Origin: Streptomyces alboflavus
Lineage (GTDB): Bacteria > Actinomycetota > Actinomycetes > Streptomycetales > Streptomycetaceae
Direction: 5' to 3'
DNA: 26,497 bases
Assembly: GCF_000716675.1 (NCBI RefSeq)
Contig: NZ_JNXT01000088.1
Coordinates: forward strand, 1-26,497
In this document: one piece after another, positions 7,469 to 14,953 of the stretch
Position numbering within the stretch: the stretch's first letter is position 1
How the letters are laid out: every line of letters starts with the position of its first letter
The notes under the pieces: generated by a model
Databases searched by the model: none
What the model was told of the DNA's origin: nothing
The model's input: only the letters and a program-made list of their open reading frames with translations
Position numbers and translations under genes: made by a program

Positions 7469-9277
7469 ATGGGGCAGCACAGTGTCCGTGGGGAGGGAGC
7501 GTCCGGTGGGGCGGGGACGCGGAAGACTTCGCCCGACGCGGACTCGGGCACGGCGGAGGAATCCGGCACAAGCGACGCCGCCGCGGCGGCGGGATCCCGT
7601 GCGGTGGGGGCCGACGGGGCGCGGGCCGGGCGTGGTGCGGGTGCCAAAGGAGCAGGCACCGGCGGCGGACGCGCCAAGAACGGCACCGCCAAGAACGGCA
7701 CCGGCAAGAACGGCACCGCCAAGGGCGGCACGTCGGGCCCGCCCGGCAAGGGCGCGCGAGGCGGTGGTGACGGGGGCGGCGGCAAGCCGAGACGCCCGCG
7801 CAAGCGCCGTGTCCTGCGCTGGTCGGCGATCGTCCTCTCGGTCCTGATACTCGGCACGGCCGGCGCCGGTTACCTCTACTACCAGCACCTGAACAGCAAC
7901 CTGGAGACGGACGACCTGAACCTGGGCGACCACCGGGCCCCCGAGCCCACGCCCAACTCCGCGGGTCAGACGCCCCTGAACATCCTCCTGATCGGCTCCG
8001 ACGCCCGGGACTCCAAGGAGAACCAGAAGCTCGGCGGCGCCAAGGAGACCTTCGGCGGCCCGCCGCTCGCGGACGTACAGATGCTCCTGCACCTGTCGGC
8101 GGACCGCAGCAACATGTCCGTCATCAGCATGCCGCGCGACACCCTCCTGACCATCCCCAAGTGCACCGACCCGGACGACGGCAAGGTGTACCCGGAGAGC
8201 GGCCCGCGCACGATGACGAACGAGTCCCTGGGCCGCGGCGGCCCGGGCTGCACGGTCGCCACCTGGGAGAAGCTGACCAACATCCACATCAACCACTTCA
8301 TGATGGTCGACTTCGCGGGTGTGGTGTCGATGGCCGACGCGATCGGCGGCGTGCCCGTCTGCGTGGACAAGAACATCCACTCGCGCACCAGCGAGGGCAA
8401 GGGCTCGGGCCTGAAGCTGGAGAAGGGCACCACGAACATCAAGGGCGAGCAGGCCCTGCAGTGGCTGCGCACCCGCTACGGCTTCGAGGGCGGCACCGAC
8501 ATATCCCGCGCCAAGGCCCAGCACATGTACATGAACTCGCTGGTCCGCACGCTCCGCGAGAACACCGGCCTGACCAGCCCCAACCGGCTGCGCAAGCTCG
8601 CCGAGAACGCGACGAGGGCGCTGAAGGTCGACCCGGGCATCGGCTCCCCCTTGAAGCTCATCGGCCTCGGCAACGAGCTGAAGAAGGTCTCGCCGGAGCG
8701 CACGACGATGACGACCATGCCGTTCGAGTACTCCGGAGCCCGGGTGGTCCCGAAGCCCGGCGACGCCGAGCAGCTCTTCAGGCTGGTACGGGACGACATC
8801 GCCCTCGACGGCAAGGGCAAGCGCAAGCCCGCCAAGGAGAAGCTGTCGGACGACCCGGCGGCGCCGGACGGGGAGATCGCGCTGCAGGTCCAGAACGGCA
8901 CGCGCACGGCCACGGAGCCCGCCGCCGGCGGCCGGGCGAGCGCCGTCGCGCAGGAGCTGGCCGGGCTCGGCTTCGTGAAGGCGGCGCCGGACACGTCGGC
9001 GTCGGTGACCGAGGACAGGACGGTCATCCGCTATCCGAGCGTGGACCTGGAGGGCGACGCGCAGCGGGTCGCCAAGTCCCTGGGCATGCCGCTGAGTTCG
9101 GTGAAGAAGTCGACGGACGTCTCCGGCGTCACGCTGGTCGTCGGCGCCGACTGGCGGGAGGGCGACAAGCCGAAGAAGGCCGCGAAGCAGGACGACTCGA
9201 CGCCGGATTCGGCGGACGCCCTGAGCGGCTCCGACAAGAAGGCCTGCATGAAGGTGGACCCGAACTTCACCTGGTAG
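7469..9277 (+). CDS. LCP family protein 3 with LytR_C domain
   Basis: A 602-residue LCP protein. I chose ATG 7469 because GGGGAGGGG lies just upstream; the frame stays open to 7343, but that extension is proline/arginine-rich and has no ribosome site. The cytoplasmic tail is Ala/Gly/Lys-rich with AKNGT repeats. The transmembrane helix is at about 118-138 (AIVLSVLILGTAGAGYLYYQHL). The LCP domain shows LNILLIGSDARDS, LADVQMLLHL, ISMPRDTLLTIPKC, GEQALQWLRTRYG and DISRAKAQHMYMNSL. The usual DT/DS pair is DV here and the late RQQ motif is KAQ, so this is the most diverged of the five. LytR_C spans about 468-560 (IALQVQNGTRTATE). Cysteines C232, C261 and C298 match LCP 1 and 2; C593 is near the end. 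Confidence 0.9.
   Translation: MGQHSVRGEGASGGAGTRKTSPDADSGTAEESGTSDAAAAAGSRAVGADGARAGRGAGAKGAGTGGGRAKNGTAKNGTGKNGTAKGGTSGPPGKGARGGGDGGGGKPRRPRKRRVLRWSAIVLSVLILGTAGAGYLYYQHLNSNLETDDLNLGDHRAPEPTPNSAGQTPLNILLIGSDARDSKENQKLGGAKETFGGPPLADVQMLLHLSADRSNMSVISMPRDTLLTIPKCTDPDDGKVYPESGPRTMTNESLGRGGPGCTVATWEKLTNIHINHFMMVDFAGVVSMADAIGGVPVCVDKNIHSRTSEGKGSGLKLEKGTTNIKGEQALQWLRTRYGFEGGTDISRAKAQHMYMNSLVRTLRENTGLTSPNRLRKLAENATRALKVDPGIGSPLKLIGLGNELKKVSPERTTMTTMPFEYSGARVVPKPGDAEQLFRLVRDDIALDGKGKRKPAKEKLSDDPAAPDGEIALQVQNGTRTATEPAAGGRASAVAQELAGLGFVKAAPDTSASVTEDRTVIRYPSVDLEGDAQRVAKSLGMPLSSVKKSTDVSGVTLVVGADWREGDKPKKAAKQDDSTPDSADALSGSDKKACMKVDPNFTW
7673..7732 (+). repeat. Four 15-base tandem repeats (AKNGT) in LCP 3
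   Basis: Four consecutive 15-base units (GCCAAGAACGGCACC and variants) encode AKNGT, AKNGT, GKNGT and AKGGT in the cytoplasmic tail of LCP 3. Being in frame, copy-number changes would only lengthen or shorten the tail. Confidence 0.85.
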
Positions 9278-9280
9278 CCG

Positions 9281-9319
9281 AGGAGCCCCCGGCCCCGGGA
9301 AGGGGGGCCGGGGGCTCCT
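9281..9319. terminator. Bidirectional terminator between LCP 3 and the glycosyltransferase
   Basis: A perfect 16-bp stem pairs AGGAGCCCCCGGCCCC (9281-9296) with its complement at 9304-9319 across a 7-base loop. It lies immediately after the LCP 3 stop and before the end of the convergent glycosyltransferase gene. Confidence 0.9.
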
Positions 9320-9369
9320 TCAGGCCTCCGCGGCTCAGGGTCTGCCCGAGCCGGGGCACAGGCTCGGGC

Positions 9370-10509
9370 TCAGGCCTCCTGGGTCTCCCCGAGGACGGCC
9401 GGGCGGCGCGAGGCGATGACCCGCTTGGCCAGCGAGCGCGGGCTGGTGAGGAAGCCCCAGCCCCACGACATGTGCATCGTCGCGAGCGCCACGGGGATCT
9501 GAAGCCGCGCCTTCAGGGGCAGGCCCTTGCCGGCCGGGACGGAGCCCGCGGCGATGGCGGCGAGGTACCCGCCGGGCACGACCAGGCCCCACGGCGTGAG
9601 AGCCGCGCCCACGACGAGCCCCGCGGCGATGGCGCAGACGGCGACCGGCGGCGCGAGGTAGCGCAGGTTGATGGAGCCCTGGTGGTAGCGGGCGACGACG
9701 TGGCGCCAGCGGCCGTAGTCCTTGTACTGCTTGGCGAGGGCCTTCACGCTCGGGCGCGGCCGGTAGGAGACCTTCAGCTCCGGCGAGAACCAGATGAGGC
9801 CCCCGGCCTCCCTGATCCGGAAGTTCAGCTCCCAGTCCTGGGCGCGGATGAACTCGACGTTGTAGCCGCCCTGTTGCTCCAGGGCCTCGCGCCGGAACAC
9901 GCCCAGGTACACCGTCTCTGCCTGCTGGGCGTCGCCGCCGGTGTGGAAGGCGGCGTTGCCGACGCCGATCTTCGAGGTCATGGCGGCGGCGACGGCCTGC
10001 TCCCAGGCGTTGGTGCCCTGGGCGTGCATGATGCCGCCGACGTTCATCGCGCCGGTCTCCTCCAGGAGGCGCACGGCGGTCGTGATGTAGCCCGGCGAGA
10101 GCGCGGCGTGGCCGTCGACGCGTACCACGATCGGGTGGCGCGAGGCCTTGATCGCGGCGTTCAGGGCGGCGGGCGTGCGTCCCGTGGGGTTCGGGACCGT
10201 GTGCACCCGCGGGTCCTCCTTCACCAGCTCCGCGGCGATCTCGTCGGTGCGGTCGGTGGAGGGGCCGAGCGCGACCACGACCTCCATCTCGCCCGCGTAC
10301 TCCTGCTGGAGGATCGCGTGCACGGCTTCACGCAGGTGCCGCTCCTCGTTGAGGACCGGCATGATCACAGAGACAGCGGGGGGATGCACGTCGGACTTCA
10401 ACTGCGCGGGTTCCTTTTCGTCGCTCGGCCGGGGTCCGAGGGGGGCGCCCCCGGGAAACCCTCGGGAAAGTGGAGCATCGGGCGTCACGTTACCGCGAAC
10501 GGGGGACAC
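9370..10509 (-). CDS. Family 2 glycosyltransferase with C-terminal membrane segments
   Basis: A 379-residue GT-A-fold glycosyltransferase, membrane-associated through its C-terminus. The catalytic domain starts with VSVIMPVLNEERHLREAV (about residues 47-64), followed by VVALGPSTDRTDEIA, VRVDGHAALSPGY (the DxD-like position, here DGH) and AQDWELNFRIREAGG, the acceptor-side motif. RYLAPPVAVCAIAAGLVVGAAL and the following LVVPGGYLAAIAAG are likely membrane helices. The GTG at 10509 has no clear ribosome site; GTG at 10488 is equally possible. It sits between LCP genes on the opposite strand and is divergent from LCP 4, with 100 bases between. It probably adds sugars to a lipid-linked polymer. 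Donor and acceptor are unknown. Confidence 0.87.
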   Translation of the reverse strand: MSPVRGNVTPDAPLSRGFPGGAPLGPRPSDEKEPAQLKSDVHPPAVSVIMPVLNEERHLREAVHAILQQEYAGEMEVVVALGPSTDRTDEIAAELVKEDPRVHTVPNPTGRTPAALNAAIKASRHPIVVRVDGHAALSPGYITTAVRLLEETGAMNVGGIMHAQGTNAWEQAVAAAMTSKIGVGNAAFHTGGDAQQAETVYLGVFRREALEQQGGYNVEFIRAQDWELNFRIREAGGLIWFSPELKVSYRPRPSVKALAKQYKDYGRWRHVVARYHQGSINLRYLAPPVAVCAIAAGLVVGAALTPWGLVVPGGYLAAIAAGSVPAGKGLPLKARLQIPVALATMHMSWGWGFLTSPRSLAKRVIASRRPAVLGETQEA

Positions 10510-10609
10510 GGGCGCGCGCCGTCCGGGTCGCTACCCCGGTCCGCAGATCGTATGGGCCTACGGTTCTGGCGTCCCCCGCCCAGTGCCACGACCGCGGAGG
10601 TGCCCCGCA

Positions 10610-12097
10610 GTGCCCACACCGCCCCGCTCCCCCGCCACCCCACCGCACCGCCCGCGACCGCCGCGACCGGTCCCGAAGGGGGGTCCACGGGCGGGCCGGC
10701 GGGTGCGGCGGCCCCGCTGGGCCATGCGGGTGGCGACCACCCTGTCCGTCGGGGTGCTCGCCGCCGCCGGGATCGGCCACTCCGTGGTCTCGGGCCTGGA
10801 GACCGGCATCAGCCGTGTCGACGCCTTCAAGGACATGAAGAACAGGCCCGAGGCGGGCAACGGCATGAACGTGCTGCTCGTGGGCACCGACGGCCGCGAC
10901 AGGATCACCCGCGAGGAGCGCAGGAAGTACCGCCTCGGCGGAGCGCCCTGCCACTGCACGGACACGGTCATGATCGTGCACATCTCGGAGGACCGGGACC
11001 GGGCGAGCGTGGTCAGCCTGCCTCGGGACTCGTACGCCGAGATGCCCGAGCACGTCGACCAGAACTCCCGCAAGCACCACCGGGCGCACCCCGTGAAACT
11101 GAACGCGGCGTACGCGGAGGGCGGCCCGAACCTGACCGTGCGCACGGTCGAGAACATGACGAAGGTGAAGATCGACCACTATCTGGAGGTCGACTTCACC
11201 AGCTTCATGAAGACGGTGGACGTCCTCGGCGGCGTCGAGATCTGCACGACCCGCCCCCTGAAGGACTCCCACACCGGCCTGAACCTGCCCGTCGGCACGC
11301 ACGAGCTGAACGGCGGCCAGGCACTGCAGTACGTCCGCTCGCGGTACGTCGACGGGGCCTCCGACCTCGGCCGGATGCAGCGCCAGCAGCGGTTCCTCGC
11401 GGCGCTCATCGCGAAGGCGACGAGCAGCGGCGTGCTCCTGAACCCGGTGAAGTTCAACGACGTCACCAAGACGCTCCTGGAGTCGGTGCGGGCCGACAAG
11501 GGCTTCGGGACGACGGAGATGCTCACGCTCGGGCGGGCGATGCGGAACTTCTCGCCGTCGTCGTCGGAGTTCACGACGGTGCCGATCGGCAAGATGGGCT
11601 TCAAGGTGCCGGGCATCGGCTCCACCTTGAGGTGGGACCCGGTGAAGGCCGGGAAGCTGTTCAAGGCCCTGCGCGAGGACAAGCCGCTCGCCCCGCACAC
11701 GGTCAAGCGGAAGGCCGCGCTTGTGCCGGTGTCGCCGCAGCAGGTCCGGGTGCAGGTGGACAACGGCACGCGCACGCCGGGCCTCGGCAAGCGGGTCGAC
11801 GCGGCGCTGCGGACCACCGGGTTCCGCACCACGCGGGCACCGGGGAGCGCGCTGCCGCCGCCCGGCGCGGGGCCCGTGACGCGGAGCGTGGTCGCGTACG
11901 ACCCGCGCTGGGACCGCTCGGCGAAGTCCCTGGCCGCGGCGCTGCCCGGCTGCGAGATGCGGGTGGTGAAGGGGCAGGGCGCGACGCTGAAGGTCATCGT
12001 GGGCAGCGACTTCAAGGACGTGCGTCCGGTGCGGGCGGAGGACGCGTACCAGGGTGAGTACGGGGCGCTGACCGGGGACCAGGTGGTGTGTCCGTAG
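10610..12097 (+). CDS. LCP family protein 4 with LytR_C domain
   Basis: A 495-residue LCP protein. The frame is open far upstream (to 10148, antisense to the glycosyltransferase), but GTG 10610 has GGAGG at 10596-10600 with good spacing. A short Pro/Arg-rich tail leads to a transmembrane helix at about 40-60 (VATTLSVGVLAAAGIGHSVV). The LCP domain shows MNVLLVGTDGRDR, CTDTVMIVHI, VSLPRDSYAEMP, GGQALQYVRSRY and LGRMQRQQRFLAAL. A CHC motif (C114, C116) just before the catalytic DT is not seen in the other four. LytR_C spans about 376-475 (VRVQVDNGTRTPG) and ends in LKVIVGSDFKDV. Other cysteines are C212, C448 and C494, the last one residue from the end. Confidence 0.92.
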   Translation: MPTPPRSPATPPHRPRPPRPVPKGGPRAGRRVRRPRWAMRVATTLSVGVLAAAGIGHSVVSGLETGISRVDAFKDMKNRPEAGNGMNVLLVGTDGRDRITREERRKYRLGGAPCHCTDTVMIVHISEDRDRASVVSLPRDSYAEMPEHVDQNSRKHHRAHPVKLNAAYAEGGPNLTVRTVENMTKVKIDHYLEVDFTSFMKTVDVLGGVEICTTRPLKDSHTGLNLPVGTHELNGGQALQYVRSRYVDGASDLGRMQRQQRFLAALIAKATSSGVLLNPVKFNDVTKTLLESVRADKGFGTTEMLTLGRAMRNFSPSSSEFTTVPIGKMGFKVPGIGSTLRWDPVKAGKLFKALREDKPLAPHTVKRKAALVPVSPQQVRVQVDNGTRTPGLGKRVDAALRTTGFRTTRAPGSALPPPGAGPVTRSVVAYDPRWDRSAKSLAAALPGCEMRVVKGQGATLKVIVGSDFKDVRPVRAEDAYQGEYGALTGDQVVCP

Positions 12098-12108
12098 GCG
12101 GCGGGGCG

Positions 12109-12129
12109 GGGGCCCGGCGCTAGGGCCCC
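12109..12129. terminator. Short hairpin between LCP 4 and the NTF2-like gene
   Basis: GGGGCCC (12109-12115) pairs with GGGCCCC (12123-12129) across a 7-base loop. It occupies the short gap between the convergent stop codons and overlaps the stop of the minus-strand gene. It is a compact candidate bidirectional terminator. Confidence 0.5.
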
Positions 12130-12566
12130 TCCGGCGGGTCGTCGTCGCGTACGGCGTCGGTGCGTTCGTAGCAGTCGTAGTTGTGCTGCTCGACGATCCG
12201 GCCGTCGCGGAAGGTCAGGAATGTCGCGATGTGGGCGCGCAGGACCTGTCCGGCGGGCAGATCGCCGAGCGGCACGGCGAGGACACCGGTCCAGGTCACC
12301 TCCAGCGCGACCTGGTCGCCCGCGGCGACGGCGTTGAGCACGTCGAAGGTCTGCCGGCTGAGGAGGTTGGCACCCTGCTCGCCCGCCTTGAGGATGGCGG
12401 TCAGGTCACGCACCGCCCCGTCCGGCAGGAAGGCGTTGGGGTACTCGCGGTGCACGGCGTCGTCGTGGAAGAACCCGGCGAGCTCCTCGCCGAGGGCGCC
12501 GCGGGCGACGGCCTGGTGATAACGAATCGCCGTGTCGATGTTCGGGTGCCGCTGCGCATCCGCCAT
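12120..12566 (-). CDS. SnoaL/NTF2-like protein
   Basis: A 148-residue protein of the NTF2-like (SnoaL-like) alpha+beta cone superfamily. Typical features are the opening NIDTAIRYHQAVARGALGEELAGFFHDDAVHREYPN, the central DVLNAVAAGDQVALEVTWTGVLAV, and the end RAHIATFLTFRDGRIVEQHNYDCYE. Such folds serve as enzymes (ketosteroid isomerase-like) or binding domains, and the substrate cannot be told here. The ATG start is clear. It lies 65 bases downstream of the thioesterase gene on the same strand, with a hairpin between them. Confidence 0.75.
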   Translation of the reverse strand: MADAQRHPNIDTAIRYHQAVARGALGEELAGFFHDDAVHREYPNAFLPDGAVRDLTAILKAGEQGANLLSRQTFDVLNAVAAGDQVALEVTWTGVLAVPLGDLPAGQVLRAHIATFLTFRDGRIVEQHNYDCYERTDAVRDDDPPEGP

Positions 12567-12588
12567 GCCTCAAGCGTAGGACGGGGCT

Positions 12589-12610
12589 CCTGGGGCCACC
12601 AGGCCCCCGG
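12589..12610 (-). terminator. Hairpin after the thioesterase gene
   Basis: GGGGCC (12592-12597) pairs with GGCCCC (12602-12607) around a 4-base loop. CC/GG outside extends it past a single T/C mismatch. It lies just past the thioesterase stop on the minus strand and probably separates it from the NTF2-like gene. Confidence 0.45.
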
Positions 12611-12631
12611 GAGGCGGCCGCACCGCCGCGC

Positions 12632-13174
12632 TCAGCTCGCGTCGGGCTCCAGGGCGCGCAGCTCCTTGATGGCGCGGCGGCGCGCGAGTCGGTGCGTACG
12701 GCGAATTTGAGCCTCCTTGAAGCGGCGCTCGTTGCGCTCGGAGTCGGGGAGGACCGGGGGCACCGTGCGCGGCTTGCCGTCGGCGTCGACGGCGGCGAAG
12801 ACGAGGTAGGCGGAGCCGACCTGCTGCGCGGGGGTGGACTCGTTCCAGCGCTCGGCCATCACGCGGACGCCGATCTCCATGGACGTGCGGCCGGTCCAGT
12901 TCACTTGCGCGTGCACATGCACCAGGTCGCCGACGCGGACCGGCGACAGGAACGCCATCTCGTCCATGGAGGCGGTGACCGCGGGCCCGCCGGAGTGGCG
13001 CCCGGCGACGGCGCCCGCCGCGTCGTCCACCAGTTTCATGATCACGCCGCCGTGCACCGTGCCGAGGAGGTTCGTGTCACCCGCGGTCATGATGTGGCTC
13101 AGCGTGGTGCGGGAGGCCGAGGTCGCCTTGCCGGGAAGGTCGTCTCCGGCCCCTATCGGGGCGTGATCAGTCAT
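12632..13174 (-). CDS. Acyl-CoA thioesterase (hotdog fold)
   Basis: A 180-residue cytoplasmic acyl-CoA hydrolase of the YciA/BACH hotdog type. The core motif NLLGTVHGGVIMKLVDDAAGAVAGRHSG (about residues 34-61) holds the HGG turn and the helix with the catalytic aspartate. SMDEMAFLSPVRVGDLVHVHAQVNWTGRTSMEIGV and the later GSAYLVFAAVDADGKP complete the fold. The C-terminal tail is rich in Arg (RRTHRLARRRAIKEL). The ATG start at 13174 is supported by the family's usual length. It is divergent from LCP 5 across 171 bases. Acyl chain preference is unknown. Confidence 0.88.
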   Translation of the reverse strand: MTDHAPIGAGDDLPGKATSASRTTLSHIMTAGDTNLLGTVHGGVIMKLVDDAAGAVAGRHSGGPAVTASMDEMAFLSPVRVGDLVHVHAQVNWTGRTSMEIGVRVMAERWNESTPAQQVGSAYLVFAAVDADGKPRTVPPVLPDSERNERRFKEAQIRRTHRLARRRAIKELRALEPDAS

Positions 13175-13279
13175 GGAACAAGCCTAAACGCCCGGTACGC
13201 GCCATCGACCGGCCGAAAACGATCGGGGGCCGTCGTCACGTCGGTCCAGTGGCGTACGGCACATTGCATCAGCTCTGCA

Positions 13280-13332
13280 ACAGCACTGACCCGAAACAAC
13301 GCCCTCCCTGTGAGGCGCGGGGTACAGCACTG
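13280..13332. promoter_or_regulatory. Direct repeat pair in the thioesterase/LCP 5 divergent region
   Basis: ACAGCACTG occurs at 13280-13288 and again at 13324-13332, 44 bases apart, close to four helical turns. The second copy ends 13 bases before the LCP 5 start codon. This could be a pair of protein-binding sites, but a chance repeat is not excluded. Confidence 0.3.
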
Positions 13333-13345
13333 CACACTAAGCCAC

Positions 13346-14719
13346 ATGAGCGATTGGCCAGACGCGCGGAACAGCAACGGTGACCGCCACGGGTACGGCA
13401 GCGACGGCGCACAGCCCGAGGGCGCCCGTGTGATGCGCCACGTCCAGCGCGGCGGCCCCTCGGCCCCCGGCCAGCCCGGCTCGGTCCCGCGCCAGCCTCG
13501 CCAGGCTCGCCAGCCCTCGTATGACGACAACGTCTACGACGACCTCTACCGCGACCAGCGCGGCCAGGACCCGCACGCCCACGGCAACGGCCAGGACGGC
13601 TACGACAGCGGCTACAACACCGGCCAGGTGTACGGCTCCCCGCAGGGCCGCCCCGAGGGCCCGCAGGGCCCCGGCGGCCCCGGCGGCCCGCCCGCGCCGC
13701 CGCGCGCGCCCAAGCCGCCGGTCAACTGGAAGAAGCGCATCACCTGGGGCCTGGTGACGTTCCTCGCCCTGCTGATCGTGGTCTCCGTGAGCACGTACTT
13801 CTGGGCGGACTCCAAGCTCAAGCGCGAGGTCGACCTGTCGAAGGTCATCGAGCGGCCCGAGGGCGGCAAGGGCACGAACTACCTGATCGTGGGTTCGGAC
13901 AGCCGCGCGGGGATGTCCGACGAGGAGAAGAAGAAGCTCCACACCGGCTCCGCCGAGGGCAAGCGCACCGACTCGATGATGATCCTGCACGTCGCGGACG
14001 ACGGCGGGAACACGATGATCTCGCTGCCCCGCGACTCGAACGTCATGATCCCCTCCTTCAAGGGCTCGGACTCCGGCAAGATCTACCCCGCGCGGAACTG
14101 CGACACGACGACCCAGGTCTGCAAGAAGCTGAACGCCGCGTACGGCGAGGACGGCCCCGAGCTGCTCGTGCGCACCGTCGAGGCCAACACCGGCCTGCGC
14201 ATCGACCACTACGCGGAGATCGGCTTCGGCGGCTTCGCCAAGATCGTGGACGCGGTCGGCGGCGTGGAGATGAACATCCCCAAGGCCTTCAAGGACAAGA
14301 AGTCCGGCGCCGACTTCGAGGCGGGCAAGCAGACCCTGAACGGCGAGGAGGCCCTGGCCTTCGTCCGCACCCGCTACGCCCTGCCGGGCAGCGACCTGGA
14401 CCGCACCAAGAACCAGCAGAAGTTCCTCGCGGCCCTCGCCAACCAGGCGGCGACGCCCGGGACGGTCATGAACCCGTTCAAGCTGTACCCGACGATGGGC
14501 GCGGGCCTGGACACCCTGGTCGTCGACAAGGACATGGACCTGATGGACGTGGCCTCCATGTTCTGGGCCATGAAGGGCGTCACCGGCGGCGACGGCAAGT
14601 CGATGAACATGCCGATCTCCGGATCCGCGGGCGGCAACCTCGTCTGGGACAAGGCCAAGGTCAAGCAGCTGGTGTCGCAGCTCAACAACGACGAAAAGGT
14701 GACGGTGTCCGGCAACTAG
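13346..14719 (+). CDS. LCP family protein 5
   Basis: A 457-residue LCP protein. The frame is open upstream to 12692, but that part is antisense to the thioesterase. ATG 13346 gives MSDWPDARNSNGDRHGYG, a plausible hydrophilic start, though without a clear ribosome site. The cytoplasmic tail is about 130 residues of Gly/Pro/Asp/Tyr-rich sequence. The transmembrane helix is at about 132-153 (WGLVTFLALLIVVSVSTYFWA). The LCP domain shows TNYLIVGSDSRAG, RTDSMMILHV, ISLPRDSNVMIPSF, EEALAFVRTRYA and LDRTKNQQKFLAAL. It has no LytR_C domain. Its only extracellular cysteines are C252 and C259, in an insert absent from LCP 1-3. It is the last LCP gene of the cluster and is followed by a strong terminator. 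Confidence 0.92.
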   Translation: MSDWPDARNSNGDRHGYGSDGAQPEGARVMRHVQRGGPSAPGQPGSVPRQPRQARQPSYDDNVYDDLYRDQRGQDPHAHGNGQDGYDSGYNTGQVYGSPQGRPEGPQGPGGPGGPPAPPRAPKPPVNWKKRITWGLVTFLALLIVVSVSTYFWADSKLKREVDLSKVIERPEGGKGTNYLIVGSDSRAGMSDEEKKKLHTGSAEGKRTDSMMILHVADDGGNTMISLPRDSNVMIPSFKGSDSGKIYPARNCDTTTQVCKKLNAAYGEDGPELLVRTVEANTGLRIDHYAEIGFGGFAKIVDAVGGVEMNIPKAFKDKKSGADFEAGKQTLNGEEALAFVRTRYALPGSDLDRTKNQQKFLAALANQAATPGTVMNPFKLYPTMGAGLDTLVVDKDMDLMDVASMFWAMKGVTGGDGKSMNMPISGSAGGNLVWDKAKVKQLVSQLNNDEKVTVSGN

Positions 14720-14743
14720 CCGACCCGTCCGGCTCGCCGCTCA

Positions 14744-14793
14744 CGGCGACGGCCCCGGTACCGCGTGCTGACGCGACACCGGGGCCGTCGCCG
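14744..14793 (+). terminator. Strong terminator after LCP 5
   Basis: CGGCGACGGCCCCGGT (14744-14759) pairs perfectly with 14778-14793. An inner stem, CGCGT (14762-14766)/ACGCG (14771-14775), closes a 4-base loop GCTG. Only a 2x2 internal loop separates the stems. It begins 24 bases after the LCP 5 stop. Confidence 0.9.
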
Positions 14794-14842
14794 TTCTCCG
14801 GGAGGTGACGCGACACCGGGGCCGTCGCCGCCTTCCGGGAGG
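14769..14842 (+). repeat. 37-bp tandem duplication of the terminator right arm
   Basis: Positions 14769-14805 and 14806-14842 are adjacent copies differing at three bases. Each contains the full 16-base right arm (14778-14793 and 14815-14830), so the left arm at 14744-14759 could pair with either. Confidence 0.9.
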
Positions 14843-14953
14843 TACGGACGCCGGTGTACCCCGAACGCCTCGTCCGCCGCGAAGCCGCGCGGGCCCCGTG
14901 GCACGGTGGTTCGACCACCACTCACCAGCGCCACCACCGAGCGGAGCCCTGCC

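Noticed and set aside
10148..10609. N-terminal extension of LCP 4
   Set aside because: It is antisense to the glycosyltransferase. GTG 10610 has a well-spaced GGAGG and gives a normal LCP topology.
8161..12057. A 1298-residue plus-strand open frame
   Set aside because: It overlaps LCP 3, the glycosyltransferase and LCP 4 in another frame, and its translation has no recognisable domain.
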